A DNA stretch of 64,000 nt from Exaiptasia diaphana. Taxonomy: Eukaryota > Cnidaria > Anthozoa > Actiniaria > Aiptasiidae. Position 1 is the stretch's first letter. Every line of letters begins with the position of its first letter. The stretch covers positions 39,433-103,432 of the forward strand of contig NW_018385916.1 of NCBI RefSeq assembly GCF_001417965.1, in the 5' to 3' direction. Both the position numbers and the translations under genes were made by a program. Below are positions 1-11,063 of this stretch, piece by piece. The notes beneath the pieces are model-generated. The model saw only the letters and a program-made list of their open reading frames with translations, had not been told where the DNA came from and made no database searches.

Positions 1-141
1 TAACTTAATGTACATGTAGAGTACCCAGTCATTCTACAGTAAACCACAACAGCTATTGCTGCTTGGGCCATGGACTTAACCTTAACAAGCAGCATTCAAA
101 TGGTGATGAATGCATGCAAATATTCATCATTCAGGGATATA

Positions 142-221
142 GTCTCCTTTGCAGTCTACTCCTTTGTTGGGCTTCCTGTAGGGACAGGAAGCCTGACCAA
201 GGGGTAGGCTGCAAATGAGAC
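142..221. mobile_element. Palindromic MITE (GTCTCCTTTGCAG family)
   Basis: The left arm, starting GTCTCCTTTGCAG, is repeated inverted in the right arm, which ends CTGCAAATGAGAC, with about 38 bp pairing around a very short loop. Similar termini occur at 12049-12152 and 22297-22397, so this is a family. It lies in an SBNO intron. It has no coding capacity and its transposase source is not in the window. Confidence 0.7.
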
Positions 222-532
222 ATGGATCATGGATAGTAATAAATTAATATTCATTAATAATTATAAATAATTATTGATACCTTTGTGCATCTACTTTCAA
301 GTCTGAGGAGATACTGAACCAAATATGCTTGCACCTTCCTCTAGCATAGTTATCAAGGATGATTCCTGAAATCTTTATCATTCAAAATAGTGCAATGTTA
401 AGAATAATACTATAATACTTGAGCAAAACTAATCACATACTCATCTCCTCAAGTCTGATACACAAAAAGAGTGCAATGTACCAAATACTTAGATATATAT
501 ATACTTATAATTAGACAGAAGTATGCATGTAC

Positions 533-2434
533 CTGCCGTCCTTTACCAACACCTGCGCCATCACCAATAAAGAAACCAGCTCTTTGACCATTAGCAAGAA
601 CAGTCTGGTGTCTTTGGCACTGCATGAATAACACAAATCAATGAATATAGATTTATCATATAATTCTCTATGAAATACCTATATTTCTCCATTTCACTAG
701 TAACACATTCGAGGTTTCTCTATATAATGCAAGTAAGAAAAAAGGTATTTTACAACATAATTTGCTTTCATATAAAATTATATGATAAATAGAATATTAC
801 ATGTTCGCTTGGGGATATGAATTTTATCTTCTTGTGTTGAAAATCTCATTCGCTACGCTAACTCGTGAGAAATCTTTTCAACACTCAAAGATAAAATCTG
901 TATCTCCGTATGACCATGTAATATCCTCTATTTATCCCATAAGTCATTGTATTTACTCATTTATATGCAAAACCCACAGGAATCCCAATAAACAGGAAAC
1001 AAAATTTATAAATATGTATTAAAGGGACATGGTCTACCAGCATTCAATGCGGCCGCGTTTTAGATTTTCATATAGAAAATGAGGTGACTTTGACTTTATC
1101 CATTCGCAAGCCGTTTCCATACATTGGTTTAAAGGTCGAGGATAATAAAGAGAAAGTTTTTGCTGATATTACGATGTAGTTATAATATTACATGAGCAAA
1201 TTAAAGCTGGAAAGGGATGCTGTTGGACCATGTCCTTTTAATTCAAAAGCTGACAACAGTATGGTGAAAATAATGAATATTTTGAAATTATTATCCTCCC
1301 TGTGCCCTCTAGAAAGGTAGTGCCTTTTAACCTACACAAAACCACCAGTGAGCTTGAAATTTGATAGATTACCTACTTTCATACCTATATAAACAATGAA
1401 TAGTACTGTATATTATACTGGTGTCTAACATAACAAACTCAATATTTGCTGGCTTCAGTGGAAGATCAAGGGCAATGTTACAATTAAAGGTGGCACAAGA
1501 GTGTGTAAATTAGTCTATTTGAGTCAACAAAATATTAAAATGTTTATGAACTTACAGCATACAGCACTCCCTCAAGCTGTAAATCACTAAGTTTGCCCAT
1601 TTCTAAGATATCTGATGGAATAGCATCAAATAGAGGATACTTTGCTGGGGGTAATCTCTGGGCCTGTGGAAATTAAAAACTTTATCTTATTAGATAAGTT
1701 ACAAAACAATGATATCCTACATTAGTATCCTCCAAACTAGGGGCTATCACAAATCTAGCATTCTGATTGGCTACCAAGTTATAGTCTATTCATGATAGTC
1801 AACGAGGTCGCATTGATGTCGCACAAAGAGAAAATAGGCAAAAATGTTGGCCTATCAACTCTTGGTCCCCTCAAACCTTCTGATCTGAATGTTAAGTAGC
1901 CATGGAGACTGTTGATTTGATTACACGTCTTTTATATTCAGTGTTTTACATTGATATCATAGTATCATCTGTACCATACCGCTAGACAACCAGCTTCGAC
2001 TATGTCTCCAGGATGGTTTTTGATATTTGGCTGATCAAGGGACAGACAATGGTAACTGGAGAATACTTCTGCACTATAAAATCACAAAGAATACAATTTT
2101 AATAAGTCGTATTACATGAACTATTTAAGCTTAACATAAGCTTATTACATTCAAGTTATTGACCCTCTAAATTATTCAAATCTACTTCATTCATTTTATA
2201 TCTAAACATTCTAAATGCAAAACCAAAATAAGATGTTAACATGTATTTATATTTAATTTTACATAATTACAAGATATCATTCTAAGGTCATTAAATACCT
2301 CGAAGTATCGTCCACAACACCATGCGCCATCTTATTGATTTCTTCCTGTTCTTCGTTCGACCCAATGACTCGGTTAATAACCATTTTCTGTGGAGTTCGG
2401 CCCTGGATTGCTCTACTTGGATGCATGGCTTCAG
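533..2434 (-). CDS. SBNO: Strawberry-notch-like helicase, N-terminal exons (partial)
   Basis: Four exons are visible on the minus strand, in order 2299-2434, 1980-2073, 1556-1663 and 533-619. All have GT-AG borders and compatible phases. The joined product contains HPGDIVEAG, then [16 protein letters not shown], then [18 protein letters not shown], whose GAGVGKGR is the Walker A region of the strawberry-notch AAA/helicase domain. The gene continues beyond the left edge, so the C-terminal helicase part is absent. The exon at 2434 starts in phase 1 after an AG acceptor, so an upstream 5' exon should exist but was not found; ATG 2425 (MHPSRAIQG) is an in-frame alternative start. SBNO proteins are nuclear co-regulators in Notch and other pathways. 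The HPGDIVEA and [12 protein letters not shown] wording is less like canonical animal SBNO1/2 than like fungal and algal members as I remember them, so this may be a separate clade. The introns hold three MITEs. Family call confident; exact clade not. Confidence 0.85.
778..942. mobile_element. Palindromic MITE (ATTACATG family)
   Basis: Long imperfect inverted arms run outward from about 835. The left arm reads GATAAATAGAATATTACATG, then GGGGATATGAATTTTATC, then GTGTTGAAAA; the right arm is its reverse complement, ending near ATAAGT. The centre contains TCTCATTCGCTACGCTAACT and its partial complement. Non-coding; the open frame across it (801-1022) is incidental. I recall the same hairpin type from coral and anemone DNA, which is an inference. 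Confidence 0.7.
1023..1237. mobile_element. TTAA-flanked MITE (piggyBac-like)
   Basis: Terminal inverted repeats AGGGACATGGTCTACCAGCA (left) and the complement of AAGGACATGGTCCAACAGCA (right) are bounded on both sides by TTAA (1019-1022 and 1238-1241). TTAA target duplication is the hallmark of piggyBac insertion. The inside is non-coding, so this would be a non-autonomous copy, in the same SBNO intron as the 778-942 element. Confidence 0.7.
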
Positions 2435-2922
2435 CTGAATAAAACCACAGCTGTGTTTTGGAGGATTAATATCACAAAATAAACTTTAAATGTTATGAAG
2501 CACTCATTTCATATAAAACTTTCCCGCGCATCTATTGACTAGTGACCATTNTCACTCGATCAAGAATTTGACAGGGAACCCAAGTTTGATTGTTCTTTCT
2601 CAAAATATTTTTGTCTTTTTATTTGATAATTCTCTCAAATAATACCAAGAAATGGAAAAATACAATAACAAATAAAAGATCGAGGAAAACTAGAGAAATA
2701 GACTGAAAATATATCGATGATCATGACGTCATAAGGCATGTTGGTTTCACAGTGCGCTACCGTACCGCGAATGCCTCTGAAATTTGATGCTTAAAGTTAG
2801 ACATTTAGACCATAGCGAAGCAAGTTAATCAGTAACTGGTACTACACGACAAATGAACTTCTACCAAAGATAGTATACATTATCGAAATTTACAGAGAAC
2901 ATCTATGAAACCCTCTTTTTAG
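2435..2922. promoter_or_regulatory. Divergent interval SBNO / GPCR with CRE
   Basis: This roughly 490-bp interval lies between the first recognised SBNO exon (minus) and the GPCR start (plus). A perfect CRE palindrome TGACGTCA lies at 2724-2731. One undetermined base (N) is at 2551. A short 5' SBNO exon may also lie here. Promoter role is inferred from position. Confidence 0.45.
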
Positions 2923-4125
2923 ATGGTCATGAATTTCGCGGACGAAACTGGGGTATTCTCCCCATACGTCTTTGGGACAATAACAACAGTTTTAGTCGTT
3001 ATTATGAGTGCTTCTTTGACTACGAATCTACTCGTCGCGATAGTTATGGCCAAGAAATGTCAACTTGGAGCGCATTCTTCTCACATTGGATCGAATCGGT
3101 TTGTTTTGAATTTATGCGTGACAAATGCTGTTTTATCTGTACTGGTTTTGCCTTTTGTCATTGTCTCTACAATCAAGCAAAGATGGATATTTGGCAATGT
3201 TTGGTGTCAAGCGTCAGGGTTTTTCACGATTCTTTTAAGTACAAACTCGCTATTGACTGTGATGATATTGAGCATAGATCTTTACCACTGTATTGTAAAT
3301 CCTTTAACATACCATCGTAGAATGACGCCTTCAAAGACTATAAGATTCATAATATACTCATGGATACTGAGTTTACTTGCTGCAACATTACCTCTTGTTG
3401 GATGGGGTCAGTACGGATATCAACAATTGAAATATTCTTGTACCGTTGTTTGGGACAGTACTGTTAGCGGTGGATACGTTAAATTTTACGCCGTGATATT
3501 CTTCTTGGTGCCTTTTTCAGGGAGCTGTTGGGCCTATTATCATATCGTAAAGGCAGCAAAAAGACAAGCTCGTATTTTACCCATAAACAATGTGCCATTT
3601 AGGGGCTCAATTAGTTCGACATTATCTGGGAACTTTACTGGTTCAAAAGCATTTAGAATAACAATATTAGTTCTGGGTAGTGTAACAATTTGCTGGGGTA
3701 CATATATCGTAACTATCCTGCTAGAGTCGAGCAAAGTGAACACTCCAACAGAGCTACAAGTGACGATAACAATTCTGAACTCTTTGATGACATTTATTTA
3801 TCCAATGATCTATGGCATAAGGATCAAAAAGACACGAAGACGAATTCGAAAACTGTTTATTTCGATGTGTATATGCGGTCATGATAACAATGTCCGTCCT
3901 GTAACCTCTTCTGATGCAGGATTCTTCATCAATTCGACGCGTGCGTTTAGAAATCGTTCTGTTTCGGATGGCTCTGTGTTGGACTTCGAAGGAGCCAGAG
4001 ATCTAACAACGGGTTGGTGTTTACCAGCTATAGTTGAAGAAACAGACGAAAGTCATCTTCGAGTTTTTACCGAAGTAACTGATCTAGACCGTGTGCAGTC
4101 TATTCCTGGACAGATTTCTGAATAA
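2923..4125 (+). CDS. Orphan class A GPCR, intronless
   Basis: A single open frame of 400 residues with seven hydrophobic segments: TM1 about 12-43, TM2 58-82, TM3 92-117, TM4 140-160, TM5 188-210, TM6 244-267, TM7 278-297. The conserved disulphide pair is C95 (top of TM3) and C173 (second extracellular loop). Signature motifs are altered: the E/DRY position reads DLYH (119-122), the TM6 CWxP reads CWGT (257-260), and NPxxY reads YPMIY (293-297). The extracellular N-terminus is only about ten residues, and the C-tail of about 95 residues is rich in Ser, Thr and acidic residues. The changes at the G-protein switch suggest an atypical receptor. The ECL2 pattern (GWGQYGY..CTVVW) recalls GPR161- or opsin-type orphans, but I cannot assign a ligand. 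ATG 2923 is chosen because it precedes TM1 closely; Met3 is an alternative. It is head-to-head with SBNO. Confidence 0.85.
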   Translation: MVMNFADETGVFSPYVFGTITTVLVVIMSASLTTNLLVAIVMAKKCQLGAHSSHIGSNRFVLNLCVTNAVLSVLVLPFVIVSTIKQRWIFGNVWCQASGFFTILLSTNSLLTVMILSIDLYHCIVNPLTYHRRMTPSKTIRFIIYSWILSLLAATLPLVGWGQYGYQQLKYSCTVVWDSTVSGGYVKFYAVIFFLVPFSGSCWAYYHIVKAAKRQARILPINNVPFRGSISSTLSGNFTGSKAFRITILVLGSVTICWGTYIVTILLESSKVNTPTELQVTITILNSLMTFIYPMIYGIRIKKTRRRIRKLFISMCICGHDNNVRPVTSSDAGFFINSTRAFRNRSVSDGSVLDFEGARDLTTGWCLPAIVEETDESHLRVFTEVTDLDRVQSIPGQISE

Positions 4126-5184
4126 ATTATTTACATACAACATAGTTTGTGCATCTCAATTGTCCTCGGTTCGGTCAGAATCGCGAACTTTTATTTACCA
4201 CGCGACAAAAGACAAATCTTCAGTGTAAAAAGTTTATCAATGATGTAAAATGTTTTGGAGCAAAATTATCAATTAAAAGCGACATTATTTATATATAAAG
4301 AATACAAAATATGTAGGTGTTTGTACAACAACGTGGTATTTCCGGTTGGCGCCATACTTCCTTTCCTAGTGGTCAAGTCTGGGTGGTCGTCTAGCAATCC
4401 CTGCGTTCCTATTGGCTACCATTAGATGTTATCTAGGCGTTACTATGCAACGGCATCTGGTTCCCGATAAGACCACCCTCGCGAATCCTGATAAAACCTC
4501 CAGAACTCCATAAAAGGTATCCACTATGCCAGGCTCCTTTCCGTAGAGGTAGAGAAAAAAATGTGTATTACAAAATATATATAATACAAATAAATAAAGA
4601 ACACACATACAAAAATTAAGCAACAACAAAAATCAAGCAAAACAACACAACACAAATAAAAACGAAAAAATAAAGAAACCAATAGAGGAAAAGGGGGGGG
4701 GGGGGGGGGGGGGGGGGCACGACTAAGCGCTCTGCTCAGTTTAACAGTCTCTCTCGCCCCTATCTCCCACGACTAAGATGAGATTCCTTTTACCTTTTTC
4801 TGTTCCAGTATTTTTGTCAAAATAAACTTTTCTAATTCTTTTTTTTTCCTTTTAAAAGCATTTGGATTTATAGTAACATTTATTTACCTGTCTATTGTTA
4901 GTTTTCACCATTTCCATGAGATTCAGAAGATAAAAGAGCGGCGGCCATGGGGAGAAATGAACAAATCATTCGGAAAAAAATAGATACTAAATGGGAAATC
5001 CTTTGTTAAAGTTCCTCCAAGATGACCTCTGTGACGTCTAACCTGAAAACGAAGACATTTGCTAAAGAATACTTTGGACTACCTGTGTCTGACTGTGCCC
5101 GCGAATTCCTGGTAAGCATTCCTTGACGCCGGCTCTTTTCAATGCTTTCTTCGTTGTCACTGGGTTTAAACAGTGAGAACCGAA
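4126..5184. other. Intergenic; 25-base poly-G run
   Basis: No supported gene. The stretch at 4693-4717 is 25 uninterrupted G residues on the plus strand, likely unstable and prone to sequencing error. Next to the downstream gene there is a near-CRE (TGACGTCT, 5032-5039), about 150 bp before the kinase start. Confidence 0.6.
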
Positions 5185-6635
5185 ATGGCACATCGAAAGC
5201 CAAAAATAGACGAAAAAATGGCAGGTACCATGGCTCACGATATCTATGGACTGACTGAGATAACTGAAGTGAAAGAATTGATAAGTTTTTATGACATAAA
5301 CTTCCAAGTCAAAACACGACCAAACTCAGCTGGCTTGCCCAATAGATTTGTTTTGAAAGTCCTCAATTCCAGTGATAGCCAACATCCAGAATGTATTTTA
5401 GCAGAAGTGGAAGCTATGGAGTTTCTTAGGAGCAAAGGTTTCCCATGTCCAAAAGTATTTCCAGTTTATAGGGGAAATGAATTCATAGCGACTGTTAATC
5501 TTGATGATTCAGAAATGAATAATATTGAAGCACACGTGGTAAGGTTGATCAGTTTTCTGGATGGCACAACTGCCGATAAAATAGTTAGGAATCCGGATTT
5601 GCTTTACACTATTGGGACAGTTGTTGGATCAACAAGCAAACAGCTGAAGGTATCTAAATATTTAATAATTTTAATAAATTAATTATTTGATAATAATAAG
5701 GCAAATAATTTATTCACAATAATTTAATTGAAAAGTGTATTTTAATTTGTGTTATTGTCACCTTACCACTTTCTCTGTTTTTGTTTTTCATAACCTCACC
5801 ATTCCTCCAATTTTTTCATTTCTCCATTCTCATTCTTTTCATTTTTTATCCTTTTACTCTTCTTCCTGCTAAAGTTTCAGCTCTCCTTTCTTTTTTCTTT
5901 TTCTTTAGACTGGCTAATCCATTCATTTCCATCATGTTTATTCCATCTTTTTCTTTTTCTTCTCATTCATTAAAGATCTTTGTTTACTTTCTTAGAAGCT
6001 TATATTATTCTATTTGGTTATAGGAATTTTCACATGAAGGAATAAAGTTGAGAACATCTCTAGGATTCAAGTGGAACATTTTAGAATTCCTTGACATTGA
6101 AAAGTACATCAATTCCTGTAATGATATAGAAGAGATCAGACTTATCCGTGAAGTGCATGCTGCATTTATGACAAAAGTGAAACCACAACTTGGACTTTTT
6201 CGCTCTGGGACTATACACAACGACCTTAATGGTCAGAATATCCTGGTCAGCAATTCCCCTTATCGTCTTACTGGCATCATTGACTTTGGTGACATGGTGA
6301 CATCACTTCTCATAAGTGAACTCTCAAACTCCATGGCATTTTTCATGGAAGGTGATTGTGGTGTAGAGTTTAGCGGGTATCTTCTTGCTGGTTACAATTC
6401 CGTTTTTCCACTCCCAGACGAAGAACGTGAATTGCTGTATTATTTTGTTGCTGCAAGATTATGCCAGCTCATTATGTATTCCAACAGTAACCTTGATCAA
6501 GGTACAACTGAGGAAAATGTCCAAGCTTGTCTGCAAAAGTATAATAGGATACTTGTTGACTTTTGGGGACGTAAGAAACATGAAGTGGAAGAGATTTGGA
6601 GACTTGCTGAAATAAAGTCTAGAGCATTAAAATGA
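5185..6635 (+). CDS. HYKK: Hydroxylysine kinase-like phosphotransferase
   Basis: Two exons, 5185-5649 and 6024-6635, join in phase 0 (AAG|gtatct ... ttatag|GAA) to give 358 residues, close to the roughly 373 of human HYKK. This is the aminoglycoside-phosphotransferase (APH) kinase-like fold. The catalytic loop reads IHNDLNGQNIL (H220, D222, N227) and the metal-binding motif IIDFGD (D242), as in HYKK (HGDLNDHNIL, ILDFGD). HYKK phosphorylates 5-hydroxylysine with GTP in lysine and collagen breakdown in mitochondria or cytosol. The change from HGD to HND keeps the catalytic Asp. The C-terminal VEEIWRLAE matches the family end. The start at ATG 5185 follows the family length; Met12 and Met16 are alternatives. 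The intron (5650-6023) is pyrimidine-rich. Substrate assignment is by homology only; other APH-family small-molecule kinases remain possible. Confidence 0.85.
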
Positions 6636-7218
6636 ATATTTCCTTGTAGAAATAGACATATTTTAAAAATGAATAGCCTGTTTAGTATAAGCAACTCTTA
6701 GGGCTACACAGGCTAAAAAATAAAAGATTGACATATTTGAATGTTACTGATATTGTAGTTTGTATAAAAACTGTTGCTGTTAATGGCTTTTGGTAGGATA
6801 CAGGATGAAAGCTTGGAAAAGCCATGTTCTAAAAAAGAATTGCCATGAAAAATGACAAGAAATCGAAAAAAATGAACTACAATGTGTATATACAATCTAT
6901 GAGCGAGCAACAACCAGAAACACAAATATATTTATAAAAAGTACAGTGCACTTCACAATTTGGGTGTCACATGAGCTCCAGTCCCAGCCAATACTGGACT
7001 TGGACTAATGGAAACCCACACCTTACTCCGTCTAAAATTTCTATTCAAAAACAATAAGTCCCCTAAATCTATCCATTCTTAATTTCTATAATCGAGGGGA
7101 AAATTAGTTTCTATTTCTGGTTTTATTACTCAGGGACCTGTGAGCCCAACGAACTGACGTGACATGACAGCTTCCCAAAATGTCTGAGCGGAGACTAAGT
7201 TCTAATCATTGAGTAGAC

Positions 7219-9768
7219 ATGCTTCGAGTGGTGTTTACTTTGGGCAAGGCTAATAAATTTATTGCTTCGAAATTACTTCAACGAGCTTCTGTGTCAAGGA
7301 TGTCAATGAAAGCTGTAGTAGTCCATGAATTTGGAGACTCGAGTAAGCTTTCGTACGAAGATGTGCCGATTCCTGATGTCGGCAAGGAAGAGGTAAGCTG
7401 GAAATCTTATTAGGTGAAATATCACGGAAAACATTTTCCTTAATTAAAACCTTAATAAAGATGTATTCATTTATCTGATATCGATCTTTAATATGTTTAT
7501 TATTGTGTAATAGTATACTTACTTCGAATCCCTTGGAATATATTGATAAAAAAAAATATTACTTAACATACTTGACGGTCTTGATGTTCATCGATCAATT
7601 AAGCAAGCAACTCAGGAAAAATAATACAAGTAATTATATCCCACAGGTTCTTGTGAAAAACAGTTTTTGTGGTGTGAATTTCATAGATATTATGTGTCGA
7701 CAAGGTGTGATGGCACAGCGGTTTCCTCAAAATTCCACCATGGGGTTTGAAGGATCGGGAGTAGTGGAGAAAGTTGGTGAAGGTGTACAAAATGTAAATG
7801 TTGGTGACAAGGTTGCTTACATTGGATTTGATGTAGGTCAGTATGCATCTATTTCAGAAAATGTTGAATACGGGTAAGAGCAAAAGTGCATTGTGGTCTT
7901 GCACTTGCATTTTCCTTGCTCATTTTCACACAAGCAGCACAAGCAATGTAAATGCATTAAAGCAAATGGAAAGGCAAGAAATGGAACTGTTTTTTCATTT
8001 TCAAGCACTTGCATTTGCATCTGCATAATTTTATGCTTACATGTATGCTTGCATTTCCATTGCTCATGTAGACCATGCTTAACCGAGAAGTTGATATCAT
8101 CACGCTTCCTGTTCATGTTATATGTACTGACAAATTGTCATCAAAACTTACATTGTATAGGACCAGATGGTTTTGAGTGACAACCACTACAGACCCCTTA
8201 TTCCTAGTTTGCTTTATTGAAATCATTAGGTTCCTATGCCGAGTACAGTAAAGTGCCACTGTGGAGGGTTATCAAGACACCAGATAATGTCTCCCTGGAG
8301 AAAGCAGCAAGTACTCTATGGCAAGGGATGACAGCTTATTGCTTTGTTGACAACGTGTACCCTATCAAGGCTGGTACTAAGGTACTTATACAAGGCATTG
8401 CAGGAGGTGTTGGTAACCTACTTTGTCAATTGGCAAAAATAAAAGGTGGGCTATCATCAGTATTGTAATTCAACATCAGTTCATTGAAAGCACAACCCTT
8501 AACTTAATCCTGAGGATTAGCATGGAATTATGCATAATTCCAGGCTTTTAAAGACAAAAAAGGTGTTACAAAGATTTATTTAGCATGTTATCTCCTACCT
8601 CATCATAGATTGATATTGGTTTGACAGCTGTGATGCATTATTTTAAACACTAGTCCTTAATCCTCATGGCGGACTGGGTTTTAATTATGCATGACTGCAT
8701 TAACTTTTTTGTTCTTCAATCTAAAATTGTGAATTTTTCAATTGTTTACATAAATATTATAATTCTTATCATTATCACCAAACTCTCAAACTAGGCTACA
8801 CCAAATTAAGCTACATTTTGCCATGTTTTTGATTTTTTACAGATGGTTTTGTTATTGGCACATGCAGCACAGAAAAAAAGCGTGCTATAGCCAAAGAAGC
8901 AGGAGCTGACGAGGTTATCTTGTACTCAGAAAAGGATTTTGTGGAAGAGACAAAACGAATCACTGATGGTAAAGGTGTCAATGTTATTTATGATGGAGTT
9001 GGTAAAACCACCTTCTTGAAAGGTAAATACTTCAAATAAAATTTCTTCTCTTGACAAGGAATCCAGAATCCAACAAAATTTTGGCTCTGGAATCCTTCGG
9101 CGATTGTTAGCCACCCCAATCCAAAATATGTTTTGTGTCCCTGACATGTGTGTACTAGCCAAAAAGTCCATGCTACGTGCCTAAATGATGTAATTTAATT
9201 AATACTACAACTGTAAATAATGGCATAAGAATATAGTTATGGTATGATTTTGAATCCGTCAACTCTTGTTTATCTGATTGGATATGAGTACAGTCAAACA
9301 TACCCAAATGTAATAATGTGAACTGAAATGTTTATTTCGTGGATTCAGGGGTATCAACTGAATACTCTAAGTGTCTAGTTTTTTGTCAGTTGTGATTCCC
9401 TAGAAAGTAGGTCCAATGGTATCATGCAATTCATAGTTAAAGGTTTTTTTTGCAATTGTTTTACAGGATTTGATTGCTTGGCACCTCGTGGCACCATGGT
9501 CCTATATGGGGCTGCATCAGGTAACCCAGACCCAATAAATCCCATGATGCTTGCCAGAGGCTCATACTACTTAACATTTGGTTCCCATGTGCCTTATACA
9601 AGTGACCCTGACTTATACCCCAAGATGGCTACAGAGCTCCTTGATTTGGTTGCACAAGACAAGCTTAAGTTTGGTTCTGTTGAAAAAATCCCTCTGGCTA
9701 ATGTGCAGGAAGCCCACGACAGGTTACAAGGTAGGAAGACAGCTGGGAAAGTCCTTCTTGTTCCTTAA
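7219..9768 (+). CDS. NADPH:quinone oxidoreductase (QorA-type MDR)
   Basis: Five exons: 7219-7392, 7647-7836, 8230-8445, 8843-9022 and 9467-9768, all in phase, giving 353 residues. It is a medium-chain dehydrogenase/reductase without zinc ligands. It shows the quinone oxidoreductase patterns NFIDIMCRQG and FEGSGVVEKVGEGV, a Rossmann dinucleotide loop GIAGGVG (177-183), VIYDGVGKTT, and a C-terminal GRKTAGKVLLVP. Such enzymes reduce quinones or enones with NADPH. The region before MKAVVVHEFG is about 30 residues, rich in Lys, Arg, Ser and Leu and free of acidic residues, which looks like a mitochondrial presequence. The protein reads closer to bacterial QorA than to animal zeta-crystallin (CRYZ), judged from memory. 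Exon 2 must end at 7836 (donor gtcagt), not at the GT four bases earlier, to keep frame. A near-CRE (TGACGTGA) sits about 60 bp upstream of the start. Confidence 0.9.
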
Positions 9769-11063
9769 ATAGTATCCTAAGGTATACTTACTCTGAAGTG
9801 GTGGACTATGCAATGAAGCAATGTACCTTTTAAAAGTGTAACTTCAGATAATGTGAGGAGTGTTTGCATTGAAATTAAAGACCTGGATCACACTTTCTTA
9901 GGACATATCCAAGAACAGTGGAGTAGAGTAAAACGTTGAGAGGACAGATTAGGAGAAAGGAAAATAGGATATTTGTACTATAAGTCAAATTATGTCAAAC
10001 ACGTTCACCTTAAATAAACATACGGGAAAGAATCAAGGATTTCAGTTTGTTGCTGTGTATTTTATTCAACATTCATTTATATACATTTGTCAATATTTTG
10101 TTTTCCAAATAAATAGAAGTCGAGAAGCAGATACCTTATTACAACAAGATTTTAAAAAGTAGTCATCCAGAGAAACGTGAAAAAATCATTTTGTCTGCCA
10201 ACTTACAAAGTGTTCTTTCAATGATCCTCCGGTGAGAGAGAATACCTCTGCAGTTCATTTAATAATGTTTGCTACTTGATGGAGGATACTTTTATTGAAT
10301 GGCTACCATGAAAGCAGAGAAGGCAAACTACCTCTGCTAGAAGGATAGGGAAAAGCATTTTTAAAATGTGATTTTTATCAGTGTAACGTTAATGAATAAA
10401 TGATATAAATACTTATCTACAGTGTATATAAATATACGCCTTCTTAGGATTTCTATTCAACAAGAGCCTTGCTTTCTGCAAGAACACTTTAAAAACGTAT
10501 TGTTGTATACAAAAATCCAATAGTTTTTGCCAATAGTTTGGCACCTTCGGCGGTCATAGGAAGCAATGTTCTAAGGCCGCTGCTTCCACGAGGTAGGGTG
10601 TCCTGTGGGTATGTATAGTAAGACTTGTTAACGGGCTCCTATTGCATTTTAATATCGCAATTTTGTACACTATATTTCACGCATTTACAAATGTACATTT
10701 TACTCTCATGATGTACATAGTATGTAGTTTACCCTCTGGTGATATTTCTGCTATTCCTGTGTTTTCAAGTGTTTGGTCAATGTTTGGCGCATATTGACCA
10801 CACCTTCATGCTAAGTCGCACCTTGTTTAGTATGTTTTGCGTTGTTCTAGGTAGCGTGATCTTCTTTACTTTAAAATCCTTTGCTCTTACGAAACTAAGT
10901 ACAGTGGATAAAATCCTCTTTCAGATTCTGAAAATCTATACAATGCTGAGTTGCTCATGGATGAATTGTTTATGATTTCATGCGGCACGATGATCGTGTT
11001 CATGATATCTTAGTGACTGAAGCTGAAAGGTTGTTGGTGAAGTTGTTCTTCTTTCCAATAACT
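9769..11063. other. Convergent intergenic region
   Basis: This is AT-rich sequence between the 3' ends of the oxidoreductase (+) and the receptor gene (-), presumably both 3' UTRs. The frame at 10739-10975 is hydrophobic but has no family signature and no splice context, so I do not call it. Confidence 0.5.

Noticed and set aside
801-1022. 73-codon frame
   Set aside because: It lies across the arms of the palindromic MITE 778-942; no homology or splice context.
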